Part shown: positions 34,201 through 47,099 of the stretch, in pieces | How positions within the stretch are numbered: the stretch's first letter is position 1 | Layout of the letters: each line of letters starts with the position of its first letter | Source of the DNA: Platycnemis pennipes | Taxonomy: Eukaryota > Arthropoda > Insecta > Odonata > Platycnemididae | Direction of reading: 5' to 3' | Assembly (NCBI GenBank): GCA_933228895.1 | Contig: OW121849.1 | Location: 124,128,849-124,192,848 of the forward strand | Length of the DNA: 64,000 nucleotides | The notes under the pieces: model-generated | What the model saw: only the letters and a program-made list of their open reading frames with translations | Database searches by the model: none | Told to the model about the DNA's origin: nothing | Made by a program: the position numbers and the translations under genes

Positions 34201-35030
34201 TGTCACACGTGAGATACATGTACATTTTGTACCGACCTTAGCAATCATTGCATGCTAGATACTCCAACGGTAAATATCATAATGTGTTTATGTATTTATG
34301 CTACATGTTTATGTATTTAACTACATACTGTAATTACAGATGTAAAGCCATTTCAAAAGAAATACTATGATCATTTTAAATTTTATTTATCATATCTAAT
34401 ATCTGCTTGACAAGAAGTCAGAAACGACCTAAGGCTCACGATTCTCGAAGTTTTCCTCTATTGTTTTTAAACATAAATGAAAAAGTGAGGTAGCAAAAAA
34501 AGATTCTTTATGCGTCGCAAATTACATGACACGATGAGTATCACTGCAGTAAGTTGTGATCTAGCACTGAGTCGGCGCGCTGCCTGAGATGATATTAAAG
34601 AAATCTCCGATTTTAAAGAAATATTGAGTCGCGTTTAGTGTTCTCTTGGCAGTTTTCCTGGGCGAGGTAGCAGATGAACTGAGCCTTTTCTGTCTCAAAT
34701 CTTTGCTCTGCTGGTCTTAATGATAACTTCTCGGTAGTCCTCGCGTTCTAGCGGCTGTCCGTGACGATAGAATGACTGTCAAATCCGAAGATCTCTGGCT
34801 TGAGTCCCACTAAGGACATTGATACTTATAACCTGCGCTTTAAGCAAAGCTCAGGGTACCTACAGAGCGCAGTGAAAACATAGAGGCCGGAATCCCGAAA
34901 AAAATCCTCCAACTCCACCTTATTCGTTCCCTGAATTATGACCTTACCTGCCCGCTTCGTTTCATGTCGTGCTCTCCCTCACCCTCATCCATTAATTAAT
35001 TTTCACGCTGGAGGAGCCACCTCTGCCACT
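31260..35030. other. Intergenic DNA, no gene recognised
   Basis: Scattered short open frames, including 33512-33799 (minus, 95 codons), show no family motif. A weak tRNA-like segment near 34740-34810 is too degenerate to call. Confidence 0.4.
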
Positions 35031-35760
35031 TCCGCTCACGTAATTGCACCCACCTCAGAGTAAGCAGCAAGGGTCAGACGGTGGAAAAAAATCTCGTGGG
35101 TGCAATGGGAGGAAAGGGTTGGGTTGGCGGGAGAGGCTGGGGTGATGTCGTGACGGGAATATTTGGGAGAGAAGCGGCAGTTCTCGTTCCCTCCATTTTT
35201 TCTCGGGAGGGCGAGAGAGATATTGAGGCAATTCGTCCGTTGCTCCTTTCCTAACATTTACCTTGCGCGCTACTGCCTGGGAGGAAGGCATGAGTGGTGT
35301 TAGATGGGTAAAACGAGAGAGGAGGGAGAGAATAGGAAGGAAGGTGGAAGTGGACTAGGAGAGAAAAAAAAGAACGTCGAGCGCTTCGTCGAGCTTTACA
35401 GATCACAAACCTTCCTGACCGCTATTCTCTTCAAAGCCTGGAAAGCTTTTCCCACAAATCATTCTGCACTTAGGTCTTCCTCCTTTCCCCTTTCTCTTCT
35501 CCTCCGGCACGGCCCGTCAAATACCCACCTCCACCCCCGCCTCCTCCCCCCTCTCACTGCCGAACGTATCGTAACGGCTTCATCGTTCCGCAACCGCGCG
35601 AAAAATGGATCTATCCGGAATTCCCACCGGGATTTTTTTTGTCACCCTCCCCGTTACGGAATGGAGAACGAGTGCTTTTCGACTGCTCTGGGGCGGATAA
35701 GTGCGATCTCTCGTCACAGACTATCTTAAAGGGGAGTCACGGTCTACATTTAACTCCCGA
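35030..35760. promoter_or_regulatory. CpG-rich block, possible promoter region
   Basis: This block has many more CG dinucleotides and a higher GC content than its surroundings, and contains pyrimidine-rich tracts. Open frames overlap on both strands (for example 35304-35729 plus, 141 codons), but none looks like a protein family. A promoter or first-exon area of an unseen gene is possible. This is inference only. Confidence 0.3.
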
Positions 35761-36999
35761 CCTCATCACCTGCCGGGTCACCCACTCGTTCAAAATCATC
35801 GATGACCCACATTACCTTCCCCTCGAACCTTTAGCCCTCACCCCGACAATCACATATCCTTGGCTCTCTCTTATAGCGTCCTCTCCTGGATTAATATTTT
35901 TTCCTCATTTCTCAGTCAACGAATTCCCCTCACTTTTCAATACATGTACCAACTATTTAGATACTTTCATGTTCATTTCACTATTCTTCCTACCAGATGG
36001 AATTGTAAAAAGGAGATGTCAAAAAGCAGATCATATGCGAAGAGATAACTGGCACCTAATGCGTCCAACTTATACATTTTGACTTTGCAACCTACTGGTG
36101 GGGTAGTTTAAGTAAAATGATCACTAGCGAACTGAAACGCGTCGTTCATTAAAAATGTGGGAAAGAGCGAGTTTGTGTTTATATAAAAATTTATAGCATT
36201 CATCAACTCGTTTTTAATCTCTTCTTCTACCTGAATTGGATTTTTTTCTCCGTTTATGTTAAGAATTCGATTAATTGAATAAATTGTTTGAAAAAGCCTT
36301 CTAATCTGCAATTTATCTCTTTGCTAAAGAAATAATCTTTGAGGCATAAAATGTGAATTTCATACACATAACCAGGCTTGAAGGTTATAAAAACTTATAA
36401 GTCGGTATAAATTTCTTCTCATTTTGAATATGCATGTATTCGATCAGAGCACCCATCTACTTCAATTATTTCCATTCTCATCGGTTGAATAATCGAGATG
36501 TAGATGTAGTGCTACTAATCATAGTAGCTTAGGTAGATGATGATACTTATCAAAGTGCAAGTTAGCTCAGATTCATCATCTTCCTTTTCGGTAATCCCAT
36601 AGCTTAAGCCGTTGTTTTGAGGAAAACCTTCATTCCACACTATGTACAATAATACATGCATATTTAAATAACTTAAGACTCTCTATTGAAAATTTGTGAA
36701 AGAGTTGCTAGTACCAAAACAACATGCCATTACACGAGAACTAGAAAACATCACTTAGATTATCCGTCACGTTTAAGATGGTCGAGATCACTAAAAATTC
36801 GTCAACAGTGGTCCAACAAAGTCGAAAAAAAAGAAACGACAAGATATTTTAGGAATAATAAGAAAATTATTTTAGATATTCTATATTGGTCCATTATTGC
36901 ATTCAACGGGGTAGGGGTAAAATGTAAATTGGAGGGGTGGGCGGGGGCCTTCTGGAGTCCCCCTGGCCCTTAGACCTCTTTAGATTCATTGCGCCAACC

Positions 37000-37155
37000 C
37001 ACATTTAGCCTGCCCGCCACTTGCAGACAGGGGAGAAGAGCACCATGGTAGAGGTATGGAGGAGAGTCACCCGTCCGACCCCTATCCGGGCCCAACGTAG
37101 CTTAACTTCGGTGTTTCGTTCTCACGGGAACCGGTGTGTCAACGTGGCTAGGCCC
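37000..37155 (-). repeat. 5S rRNA-derived SINE or 5S pseudogene
   Basis: The minus strand reads GCCTAGCCACGTTGACACAC, CGGTTCCCGTGAGAACGAAA, CACCGAAGTTAAGC, TACGTTGGGCCCGGATAG and CGGACGGGTGAC. This parallels 5S rRNA from near its 5' end through the internal A box (AAGTTAAGC), intermediate element and C box (GGATGGGTGAC in genuine 5S). The 3' strand of 5S is missing and is replaced by unrelated sequence leading toward 36900. That is the structure of a SINE3-type element with a 5S promoter; a plain 5S pseudogene is the alternative. Confidence 0.75.
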
Positions 37156-37199
37156 TGGCACTAGTGGTAAAGGGTAAATGAAGAACGAAACATGCGTGG

Positions 37200-40100
37200 T
37201 ATTTACCGTGACCCTTGATGTTCTATACTATTTCAGTGACAGTGCAGTGAAACATATATAAACCTTATCCCCTAAGGGCAAGATAGCGGCTTAGCCAACA
37301 TAATCATGACACAACGTTTCAAAATAACCTTTAGCCATTTTTAGCCTCATTTATTTGTCTCTTTTATATTATTTTAGCCTGATCTCACTCATTATCCCTT
37401 AACACAAAAAATTTACTAGAAATCCCTTTGCAGCAGCAATAGCCTTGCTTAAATCCTGAATACAAAGAAGTCTTTGGTCTAAGGATGGAAATTTCTCTAT
37501 GAATTGTGAATACCCTAATGATGCAAAAAATATTCTTTGAATAATATTGATTTGAAACGTGTTCATTCTATTCCTCTTGGAAACGTTGGCAAGTATCATT
37601 ACCTTTGTACTCCTTTACTTCAATGAACACTTCTTGCCCCTTATTTCGGTTGCTATTCTTTGTCACTGAAGGATACATTTCTATTGATATGACTCGGTAT
37701 GGAGTCTCTATAAATATATATTTTATATACTGTGATATTGATGCGGTGTGCAATTTTCAGCTACGAAATATAGATTGGTTATGTGGAATATGTATGAAGG
37801 GTTTCTTACTCTTATACTTCATTACAGATCATAGGCTATATTCTATCGGGTTATGCCTATGGGCATTCATTTATGAGGTCATTTCCCTTGTATACACCCT
37901 TTTCATAGTTTTTTTTTTCCTCAGCCCAAAATTTTCTCATTCAAAGCTTGCTCAAGCCTAGCTCAAATTTACGCCAAATAAGTACGCGTGTAGCACATGA
38001 AGGTTATTATACAATAGATAAAGCTGCCATTTTAATAGTGAAAAAATCAAATTCTAATCATCATCCAAGATCACAAATTGCAGGTTAGCGGAACAAAATC
38101 TTTAAAAGAAGCAACTTTTGTACATTAATGGGTAAAGGTGTGTCTGCTATCACATAAAATTGCCAAATTATTTTTTAAACTAATTATAATTTAATAAATG
38201 TAACACCAGTCCACAGAAAGAGAAGGGGCAATTATTGGCTTGCTAAGATGGGGTGTACAAAAAATACCATATTATTTAATTTAGCTTCGTCCAATTTCTG
38301 AAACCAGAGGGTAGCAATGCCATTTAATAACTACGGATCGGAAAATTGCACGTTCATATGGAATCTTACAGCTGCTGTCGTTGGGTCGTCATTCCATTAT
38401 TTTAATTATAAATATAATGTCTTTTGTGTCAACTGTATTCAGTTCTAAGGTAAAAAAATAACGTCATTTTGTGACCGTTAAAAGGAGTTTCCAGCATTGA
38501 ATTTGCTCTGTTAATATGAAATTTTCGCATTCCATGCATCCATTATACACCGGTACTAAATGGTTTCAGTATTTCAAGAGTTGTCTTGTTTGCCTCTGAA
38601 GCTCCTTAATTTAATTTGCATCGCGGTATACATGCAACTATAGTGATTTGTAACTGTACACTTTTGAAGACATCGGAACATCGTGGGAAGATGCAGGTGG
38701 CTCAAGGATAAGAACGTGCCCGGGGCACGAAGATCACGCGATGAGAACTTCAAAGTCAAGATCCTATAATGACCGACATTTCATTACTCGATTACTCGAT
38801 GTTACATTTGATCGTTATCGCGAAATCCTGGTTACAAGATTAGTCTAATGATATTTTGTTGTGATTTTAGTTTTACAGACATGCTTGGATGACGACATGT
38901 TTAAAAACATTATGCACTATATGACAAAGTTATGATGAAGGCATTTGGAGGTAAATATTATGTCATGGCTGGAAGTACTTGACCACAAAATAGACATTTT
39001 ACATGATGTCAAGTAAACTAATTATTCACAGATAAATTAGCAAGTAATCAATGTATTAAGTGGTGTTTTTAAGCTCAAATCTTTTGCAGAAATTGTAATC
39101 GTGAAATTAGACAAGAAAATTTTTCCATATACAAAAAAAAATATAAAGAAAAATAAATAAGTATTATAGGGCATTTAAGGTAGCTAGTACGGATAAAACT
39201 TCGCCATCAAATCTATGAAATATCAAATGAATATATAGACTGGCGAAGGACATCAAATTTTCTTCTGTGATTAACCTATTTATCAGATCACGCTAATTGG
39301 AAGCTCTGTTCACAGAGATGAAATGAGTACAATTGATCCTTGCGGGAATTGTTAAAAATCCTCTTTTATGAATGTGTTTTAAAAAAACAGGACCACTAGA
39401 CAACTAAAATGGTCATAATTTAATTTTAAACCACCTTTTCTTTTAGAAACACCAAATATTTTCTCACGATTGAAATAAGCGAAACCAAGTACAATGAAAA
39501 TTCTCGCCTCATCCTACCACAGAGCCGTGTAGAAAATAACGTGGTAAATAAATCTGGGTATAAATTTCCTGTTGATGCCTATTCCTCTGCTTTTTCGTTT
39601 TACCTCTCTTTTCTGTCATTTCCGAACGACTTCACTGTCAGAGTGGTCGGGGCCGGCCTTTCACTCAGGCTGCCAACATCGCGGAATGTAAATGCCCAGC
39701 CGATCTGCGTAGTACGAGTTCGTTTGGCTCCCATTTTAATTGCCTTGCGAATATTTCTTTTTTATTTGTTAACAATTCTGCCCACAAACACGCCTCTTAA
39801 AGTTTTATATTGATCGACCGGAACTTTCCCTTGGATTCCTCAGTCGAGGGTTGAGGGTTGGGTACTCTATTGCCGCCTGCAGCTAGGGACACTGCCTCCG
39901 TAATTGGCTTCCGGTTTTATTGGGTTTATTTACTTTAATAAAATAGTGATCAGAGAGAGTACTCATTTTTCCTTTAAAATTAAAAAATTAAAATTGACTT
40001 CGGTTTGTCATAGATTGTAGTTTAATTATAATTCTTAATTATATTTTTTTCTGCTGGCTATTTTCCCTCAGGTAACATTTAATTCGAATATACTAGTAAT

Positions 40101-43100
40101 TTCATTTGGCTGTGAACGTAATATAATGGAGAATTTGTCCAAGAGCAGATAGTTTTGTTGGAGTTGGATGGAGTTGAATGATTCTGCAAAGCTTTTTTTT
40201 TTAATTTATGTCAGTATTACGCAGCACTCCGAAATGGATGTGAATATTTGAAACATTCCACGAGTAAAATAGCGAAAGAAAACAAACAGGTTTTTTGATT
40301 TTCTCCGAATTATTTTCCTCTCGGAAAATCCTACTGAATTGAGAGTCAAACGATAGTTAAAGGAGGGCATTTCATCCGACCTTGCCACTCGATTACTACC
40401 GATTTCATCACTCGAAATATTATCAACTTTCGAAAAACGCTCCATATGTGTGGCGCGCTCCAAAACACCTGCGAGGTAAACTTGTTTGAGGCTGCATTTC
40501 AAGGTTCCAAAAGAAAAAAAACTGGATTGGGATGAGTGATCCATGATATAACTACGGAGAAAAAGTCGGCTGTCGTTGAACGTAAGAGTTGCGTCTGTCC
40601 ACATGTTTTTCTTTTCGTTTGGCTCGTGAATAATCAAATCAAAACAAACGAAATTTCTATTGTTCCCAATTCCAGCGAAAAAAAACTGAGTTAATTTTTT
40701 AACCGTCAAAAACTAATACCAATCCGGCAGCTTATTCTAACCGGACATTGGAGACCATTATGGCTTCTTCTATTTTATTTACAGATCGAAATTTTCCCTC
40801 GATAGCCAAGGTCTCAAATACCTCATTCATGAGATGAGTAATCATCCAGGCTGTAAAAAATTCTTTCTTGATACTCTTTTACTTCATCAGCAGCAAGTAT
40901 TACTTCAAATGATGAGCCATAGATACTTGAGTTTACTTGATTAACAGTCTTGACACTACTTGTTTTAAATATCTACTTCTGGGGTGTTCTTAGTATGCAG
41001 TGATATTATCATCATTCTATGATATTAAGTTTTATAATAGACGTTTCCATCACTGTCCAACACAAGGAAAAAATTGCATCAGAACAATTTTGAAAATAAA
41101 ATTTTGAGAGCATTAGAAATAACTCTGTTTTCGCTGGCAGTTGGAAGAATGTTCATTAGGTATTTATTTATGAATGTGGAGACATTTCGGCGCAGTACTC
41201 TTTATTGCTGAAATATCTCCCCCGAATTAAGGGACAGGCTAATGACTCAGAAACTAATGTGTACCGCAGCTCATTTTCAATCATTGGGTCTAATTTCAAG
41301 ACATATAGCACTTTTGTCCGAGAAAATGGAAATTCTTACAAATATGGACAAATGGGGTGAATTAACTTTCATATTAGCATCCGAGCATCTTACTTAGGAT
41401 TACGAAAGGCACAATGCCTCGAGCTCAGGGCAGGGAGATATCAGAGGAAGAAAAGACTTCCACTCGTTCAGGGAATGGAGCATTTAAAGACGCTTCCAAG
41501 GTCAGGTTCAAGAAAAAAAGTGTATCGTTTCATCACTAAGCTTTCGATGCTCATCTTCCTCCGTCCTTGGAAGAGGAATTCTCCGATAGAAAGTGAAAAC
41601 AAGCTGCGGTTTCAAAGGGAGTGAGGAGATGATAACATTTAACGTCCGGGAGTGAAAGCAATGGAGGTGAAGGCAAAGGGTATACGAGGCATTAATATTC
41701 TCTTACGAAGGGGAAGCACTGCAACAATATTTCGTGCCTGGCACTCCTAGACACTTCAAACCCATGCTGCTTTAAATGAGTCCGTCGCTTTCATTATTTC
41801 CCAATCAGGGATAGGAAAATTATCTTCATAGCTTTTATGACCATGCCTCTAACAACTATTTTTTACCATTTAACCATTAATACTAACGAAACATAATTTT
41901 GGTACTGTACTTTGATTTTACATCAGTAAGAAGTGAGTTGGTTCTCGTTTCCCGAAAATCGAGTCATCTGGACTATTCAAAAAATGACCATCCCAATGCC
42001 ATTACAGACGCCTCACCAAAGACAAAAAGCTAAGATGTTGACCTCATTTCAAGTTGATGTTGACCTCGACCAACTTGGAATGAATTGTTTTAATCCGAGC
42101 GTTAAGAATTATGAACAAAGCACAGAGAATCATCAGAAGATAACAACCCTCCATCTAAATTTCGATCAAGATTGTGAGAATGGGCAGAATTAGAAGTTGA
42201 AGTAAAAAAAGGACGTACCTACGTGATAGGTGCTTTGGATGCCACGAAAGCTAGGTAAACCTGTTAATCTAGGGAGGGACGTATTTTAAGGTAGCTGCTA
42301 ATTATGTCTTCCTTGTTCTAATATTAGCATACCATATGTTTTTTCATCCACAACAGCCACTCCAACCTGAACAAAACCATTGTAAATAACAATGAGTTCA
42401 ACTTTTAAGGTACACACCGGCGATTATCATTGATATTTAATATCCAACACGTTGAGACACTTATTAGTCCCCCTAGGTGTCAACAGATTGACCAAATTTA
42501 GAGAAAATATAAAAAAACTCAACAATTGTTTGAGTTGAAAATCCAATATTCCCATTTGGAAAATTAGCTTATATTTACTGTCAAACCTTAAGCTAGGTCC
42601 TGTAAATGAACAAAAAAGATCAATGAAGTAACAACGAGGAACTTTTGGGAGAAATAAAACAAGAACCCCCATAAAAATCATGAAAAGGAGATTGGTCAAC
42701 CTTATCGTACATCTCTTTTTATGGTTATATCATAAAGATAAGGGCATTCAAGAGGTTGAAGAAAATGCAGAAAAGTTTTCTATTATTCAATTATCATTGT
42801 AAATAATTTAAAAACCATATTCAACCTACATTATTCACCACAGTTATCTTATACTATTTTGAAACAAATCCTTAGGTAGGCAGAGTGGAAATACACATTT
42901 ATTAATCATGGCAACCTTTTCGACTCCAGCTAATTCCTTATTTTCTGGGTATTTTGATGGCTCTTTACTTGAAATGGAAAAAAGGAAGAAACGTGGGTGA
43001 GATGAACTCAACAGTATTGATGATGTTCGGGGATGTTTGGTAACTTTGGAATATTTCACGTGCTCAATCTTGGATTAATTTGTGGCGTGAATTTTTATGC

Positions 43101-43327
43101 CCCAAATATTATTTCCCGTGACGTTAACTGCTGCCATTCTTTGATCCTCCCAGGTTAAACCTTTTTTCTCGAAGGACTTTCATTTTTTACTGCCATTTCA
43201 TGTTTAGGCACAATAGACTCGGCATGAAAATCAGATCAGAAGTATCAACGCTAGGAATCTAATGATGTTAGATTATGTTGCTATATTCTCTGCCATTGGA
43301 GGATATGAATAATCCACTCTCATGATA
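37200..43327. other. Intergenic DNA, no gene recognised
   Basis: The longest open frame is 40206-40709 on the minus strand (167 codons). It has no recognisable domain, signal peptide or repeat, and could be chance in this composition. No RNA gene or paired repeat was recognised. Confidence 0.4.
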
Positions 43328-43331
43328 CTAG

Positions 43332-43647
43332 CCCTTTTACTGCCAGTGGGCCGATATATCGGCCCTCTATGGTTGTGCGAAAACTGCCAAGGGGCCGATA
43401 TATCGGCCCACCTACATTACATCATCATGTATTTGTAATGGTTACAATTCATTCAAATCAGATACAGCATGAATAATTTTTTCATCCTCTTAAAAAGTGA
43501 AAATTTATGATCAAAATTAAAAAAAAAAAATTCATATATTAATATTAAGTGCTTATAATATATCTTAATGAGCTTGCCCATTGGCTGAGCATAATGGGCT
43601 TGGCATTTTTCGCACAGTCTACTTTAAAGGGGCTGGCAGTAAAAGGG
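43332..43647. mobile_element. 316-bp MITE with CTAG duplication and twin palindromes
   Basis: Perfect terminal inverted repeats CCCTTTTACTGCCAG are flanked by CTAG at 43328-43331 and 43648-43651. The CCCTTT start resembles piggyBac-type ends, but those use TTAA, so the superfamily is open. Near the left end the perfect 18-bp palindrome GGGCCGATATATCGGCCC occurs twice (43348-43365 and 43392-43409), each just after ACTGCCA, making a 44-bp direct repeat. No transposase is present. Confidence 0.82.
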
Positions 43648-45049
43648 CTAGGACTTCGGATCTCTTTTTATATGCGATAACAGCGTTGGCTCAATTTGAA
43701 ACAAAATTAGGAGTCGGCCAAATTAGGACTCGGCCATCACTGTGAAGCGTAACGCACGGCAAGGAGGAAAAAACAGAGGAGCCGTTGAGAAACTCTCTGC
43801 TCATTAAGATATACCATGGTCTAATGTGGCATTTTTTTTAACGGTGACTATTCAGTTTATGGAATTTGAAAGGTCCAAAATAGTAATGTGGTGAATGGGA
43901 ACATTTTCCCATGTTTTCCATCAATATCCGTTGCAGAAACTAAATTTTGCAACTGAGTCTCGTCATTCTCAGGTGATTCACTCCCCTTCACCGCTGACGT
44001 TTGGGCAATGCCTTAGCAAAATCACTTTAGCACCGTTATATTCTTGATTTGATCACAAAAATAATAGCGTTGCAGCAATCACATTCTCAGAAGGTGCGGG
44101 TTGTACATGTGACTAAGAATTCTAAGTATACAAGCTTAGCATGGAATTAGGTCGAGCAGTGGAATGCAAACTCAATATTTGGAGCCCCTCAATCCAAAAT
44201 GCCCACTACTGCTGCAAATGGGTTTAGAGCGATGACTAAAATACTGACCCACGAACCCAAGGGTTCTAATTCAATTACTGCTTGTGGTAACGGCTTTTCA
44301 GTAAAGAAGAAGTATGAAAATGGGTGAGATAATGATGAATGGAATGACGATGAAAATAATTTTTCATTGCCAAGTGCTTGCCAAGCTTGTAATGCTCAAT
44401 ACTCCATCCATCTGATTGGAAGTCAAATTTGGACCCAATGGTGACTGCATAACAGTAGGCTGATACTGAATTTTATCCATTCATTCTCGATTCCCTTAAA
44501 AACTTTGCATAAGGTTCTACAACTCTTAACGACAAAAATGATAGCTGCAGACCATCTACCATAATAATCTTAACGGTAGGCGACCTACAGCTTTCATTTT
44601 CACTACTAGGAATAGTGCAATAAGGTTCACGCAATGCATTCTTTAATCTGCGAAATTTTTCTTTAAAAACCTACCCATCAAAACATGTTTAGACTCAAAA
44701 AATAATCGGGAAATGCATTAGGTAAACTTTTGTGCATGTTGTACTTTAAATACTACTATGAATGAAAGATAAACTTTGACTATAATTGAAAATGTTAAAG
44801 GAATATAAACTTTGATTGAATTAAAAATGCCTAAGGAACATTACCATTTTTAATTCCTTTTATTTGTAATATGAATGATTTATACTATCAAAATCGCTAA
44901 AAATCAGAACTAAAAACGGAACGAAATCCATTTAGGTATTAATTATTTCCCGAAGGTTACTTAAAAACAGTCAGAATGAAAGATTTGACTCGGGACTGTT
45001 CCTCAACAAGTGAGAAGAATGGGAAACATTGTGCAGTAGCATTAAAATG

Positions 45050-46070
45050 CACAAGCTAGGTTTCTCCGTCGAAGAATGCGCGAAACAGGAATATACAAAA
45101 GTTTCTCCGGATGCGTTCCCTTCGAAATTCCCCAATCGGAAATTCACGCGCTCAAGGATAGAATGGATTCACAAACCATTCCACATTGGAAGTGGATGAA
45201 TATCGAGCCCCAGGTGCCGAAGGCCGTAGCGCGTGACCCTAATTTTCCCACCACCTCTTTTTATTTTCCGCGACGAACACGAAATATGAAACGTACTTGC
45301 TCGAGGCAAAATAATGACGTCGACGACGACGACGACGCCCAGAGGGGCTCCCCGGGAGAATCGCTTACACCGCGAGAGACGGGGGGTGCGTCCGGGCATC
45401 GACTTTTATCGCACCCGACCCGAGAGTGCATCTCTGGAGCCGAAAAATTTCGAATGCATGACCTATATATCTCCTGAAAGCCGAGAAACCCACTCCGCCG
45501 GAGCGACGCATGCGAGCAAAGCGGAGCTGAGGAAGGAGAGTGAAGGGAAAAAAAAATAGTATATCGCGCGAAAGAAAAGAGAGTGGCTTTCTTTTTGTCT
45601 TTCGTAGTCTCCCGTGCGCGGGCGATACTTCTGCTCAAGGCTCTACTGCAGTCCGCCTCTCCTCTCTCGCGTCAAACGACCCCACCCGCCCCAACACAAT
45701 CAGCTCACACTTCCATGCTTCTTCCCCGAGGGCGGTCGACGGATCCTCGGAGCTTTCAGAATCTCCGTCCCCGTTCCTCGAGTCCGTCCATCCGCTGAGC
45801 TGTAGGCGTGGTGTGGGAACGAACCATGGATTCGGAACGGTGGAACCGATGGTGATTTTTTTCCCCCGAAGGGAAATGCAACTTTCCGCGGTGCCGCCAA
45901 ACGCTGAAACATTGGACGCCCCTTTTTTTATTTGGGTCCATTATCTTTTTTTGAGAATCGGCACCAAAAGTGGTGTAGTTTCGGGTTTGCACACAGCCCA
46001 AAGGCTCTTCGGTTTTCTTTTTTGTTGTTATTCTGAGGAGGCTGACGCCGTTAAGGAAATGTAGGTCATT
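45050..46070. promoter_or_regulatory. CpG-rich block, possible promoter or first-exon region
   Basis: GC- and CpG-rich over about 1 kb, with a (GAC)n run near 45316-45340. Several overlapping frames occur on both strands, the longest 45540-46064 (plus, 174 codons) and 45076-45477 (plus, 133 codons). None shows a recognisable protein family, and openness on both strands argues for compositional bias. A host-gene promoter is possible. Confidence 0.35.
45314..45340. repeat. (GAC)n trinucleotide run
   Basis: A short run of GAC units after ATGACGTC inside the CpG-rich block. In one frame it encodes consecutive Asp codons. Confidence 0.7.
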
Positions 46071-46207
46071 GAGTAGGAGAAGGAAACATTCAGGAATCAG
46101 AGGGAGGGTCGAAAGGATTACCCAGCTTCGTCACTGTGCTACTGAAAACGACGGTCATCGAGGGGCCAGCGATTCAACGTCCCGTACGACGGATGGAGTA
46201 TGGAACA
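46070..46207 (-). repeat. Degenerate fragment of SINE family A
   Basis: GATTCAACGTCCCGTACGAC followed by GGATGGAGTA matches TTAACGTCCCATCCGAC and GGACGGAGTA of the copy at 30110-30444. Upstream, AGGAATCAGAGGGAGGGTCG parallels the body. It is more diverged than the other copies. Confidence 0.55.
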
Positions 46208-46788
46208 TGAAGTTTTTCCCACTCAGCTTTCAAATTCAGACAGGGATACAGAAAATTCTTTCAATTCACCGTTTTTCGAAACCATACAACGGAATAGGAA
46301 GCAACCATACCTACTACATCCCCAAAAGTCATTTACGACCACGATAAGAACGAGAGGTTGTCATGCGGAGAAAGTGAAAGAGGATCGAAATTGATACCAG
46401 CGTCGCAATCGGTAAACTATTCTACGAGACGCACGATGGATCCATTGCTTTACGTTCTATTCGATAAACAAAGTGCTCAACTTCAAAGTAATCCTCACGG
46501 CATAGTAGCAGGAACCAGGGTACTGCTATCTTTTTCTTGATATTTTGAACCCCAATTTTCGGTGTAGAAACCCACCTTTATATATCCACCGTATGGACAG
46601 TTTTTAGAATCCAAATGTGTGAGTGTAGGAATATCTGTCTGTTTAACCAGCTGTTAAAAGCCCCTCCGACTGAGAGGAAAGGTGTAAGGATAGTACTATG
46701 ATAAAAAAAGATTGGTTAAAATCCGGCCTCAGCATCTGCCTGATTTTAACGAACGGAACGAAGGGATTGACAGATATATGCTCCAACC

Positions 46789-47086
46789 CAGCGGCGTCGG
46801 AAGTGGGGGCAGGGGGGGCATTCAGCCCCCCCAGAATTTGCCCCGGGCCCTTGAGAAATGAGTCTTCATTAATAAAAATTAAATTTCACTTGTTTTCCAG
46901 CTTACCTTTTCCCTTCCGACGCATATTCTACCACCTTCATATGCACTTTTAGCGGAATTCTAGTGTGTACACCCTCCTATCCGCAAAAAAATGCGGGCCC
47001 TTTTCACAGGAGCCGGGCCCTTTCCTTAAGAGTCAGGCCCTTTTTAAGGTTGGCCCCTCCTAGCGAAAATAGTTCCGACGCCCCTG
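46789..47086. mobile_element. 298-bp hAT-type MITE with 8-bp target duplication
   Basis: CTCCAACC is present at 46781-46788 and 47087-47094. Ends are CAGCGGCGTCGGAAGT and, inverted, CAGGGGCGTCGGAACT. The CAGNGGCG start and 8-bp duplication are diagnostic of hAT elements. The interior has repeated GGGCCCTT motifs and no transposase. Confidence 0.9.
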
Positions 47087-47099
47087 CTCCAACCCAACG

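Noticed and set aside
34740..34810. tRNA-like segment (GGCTTGAGTCCC as B box)
   Set aside because: The B box deviates from consensus, the A box is poor and there is no cloverleaf or second copy.
45540..46064. 174-codon open frame as a gene
   Set aside because: Both strands are open in this CpG-rich block, composition is biased and no protein family is recognisable.
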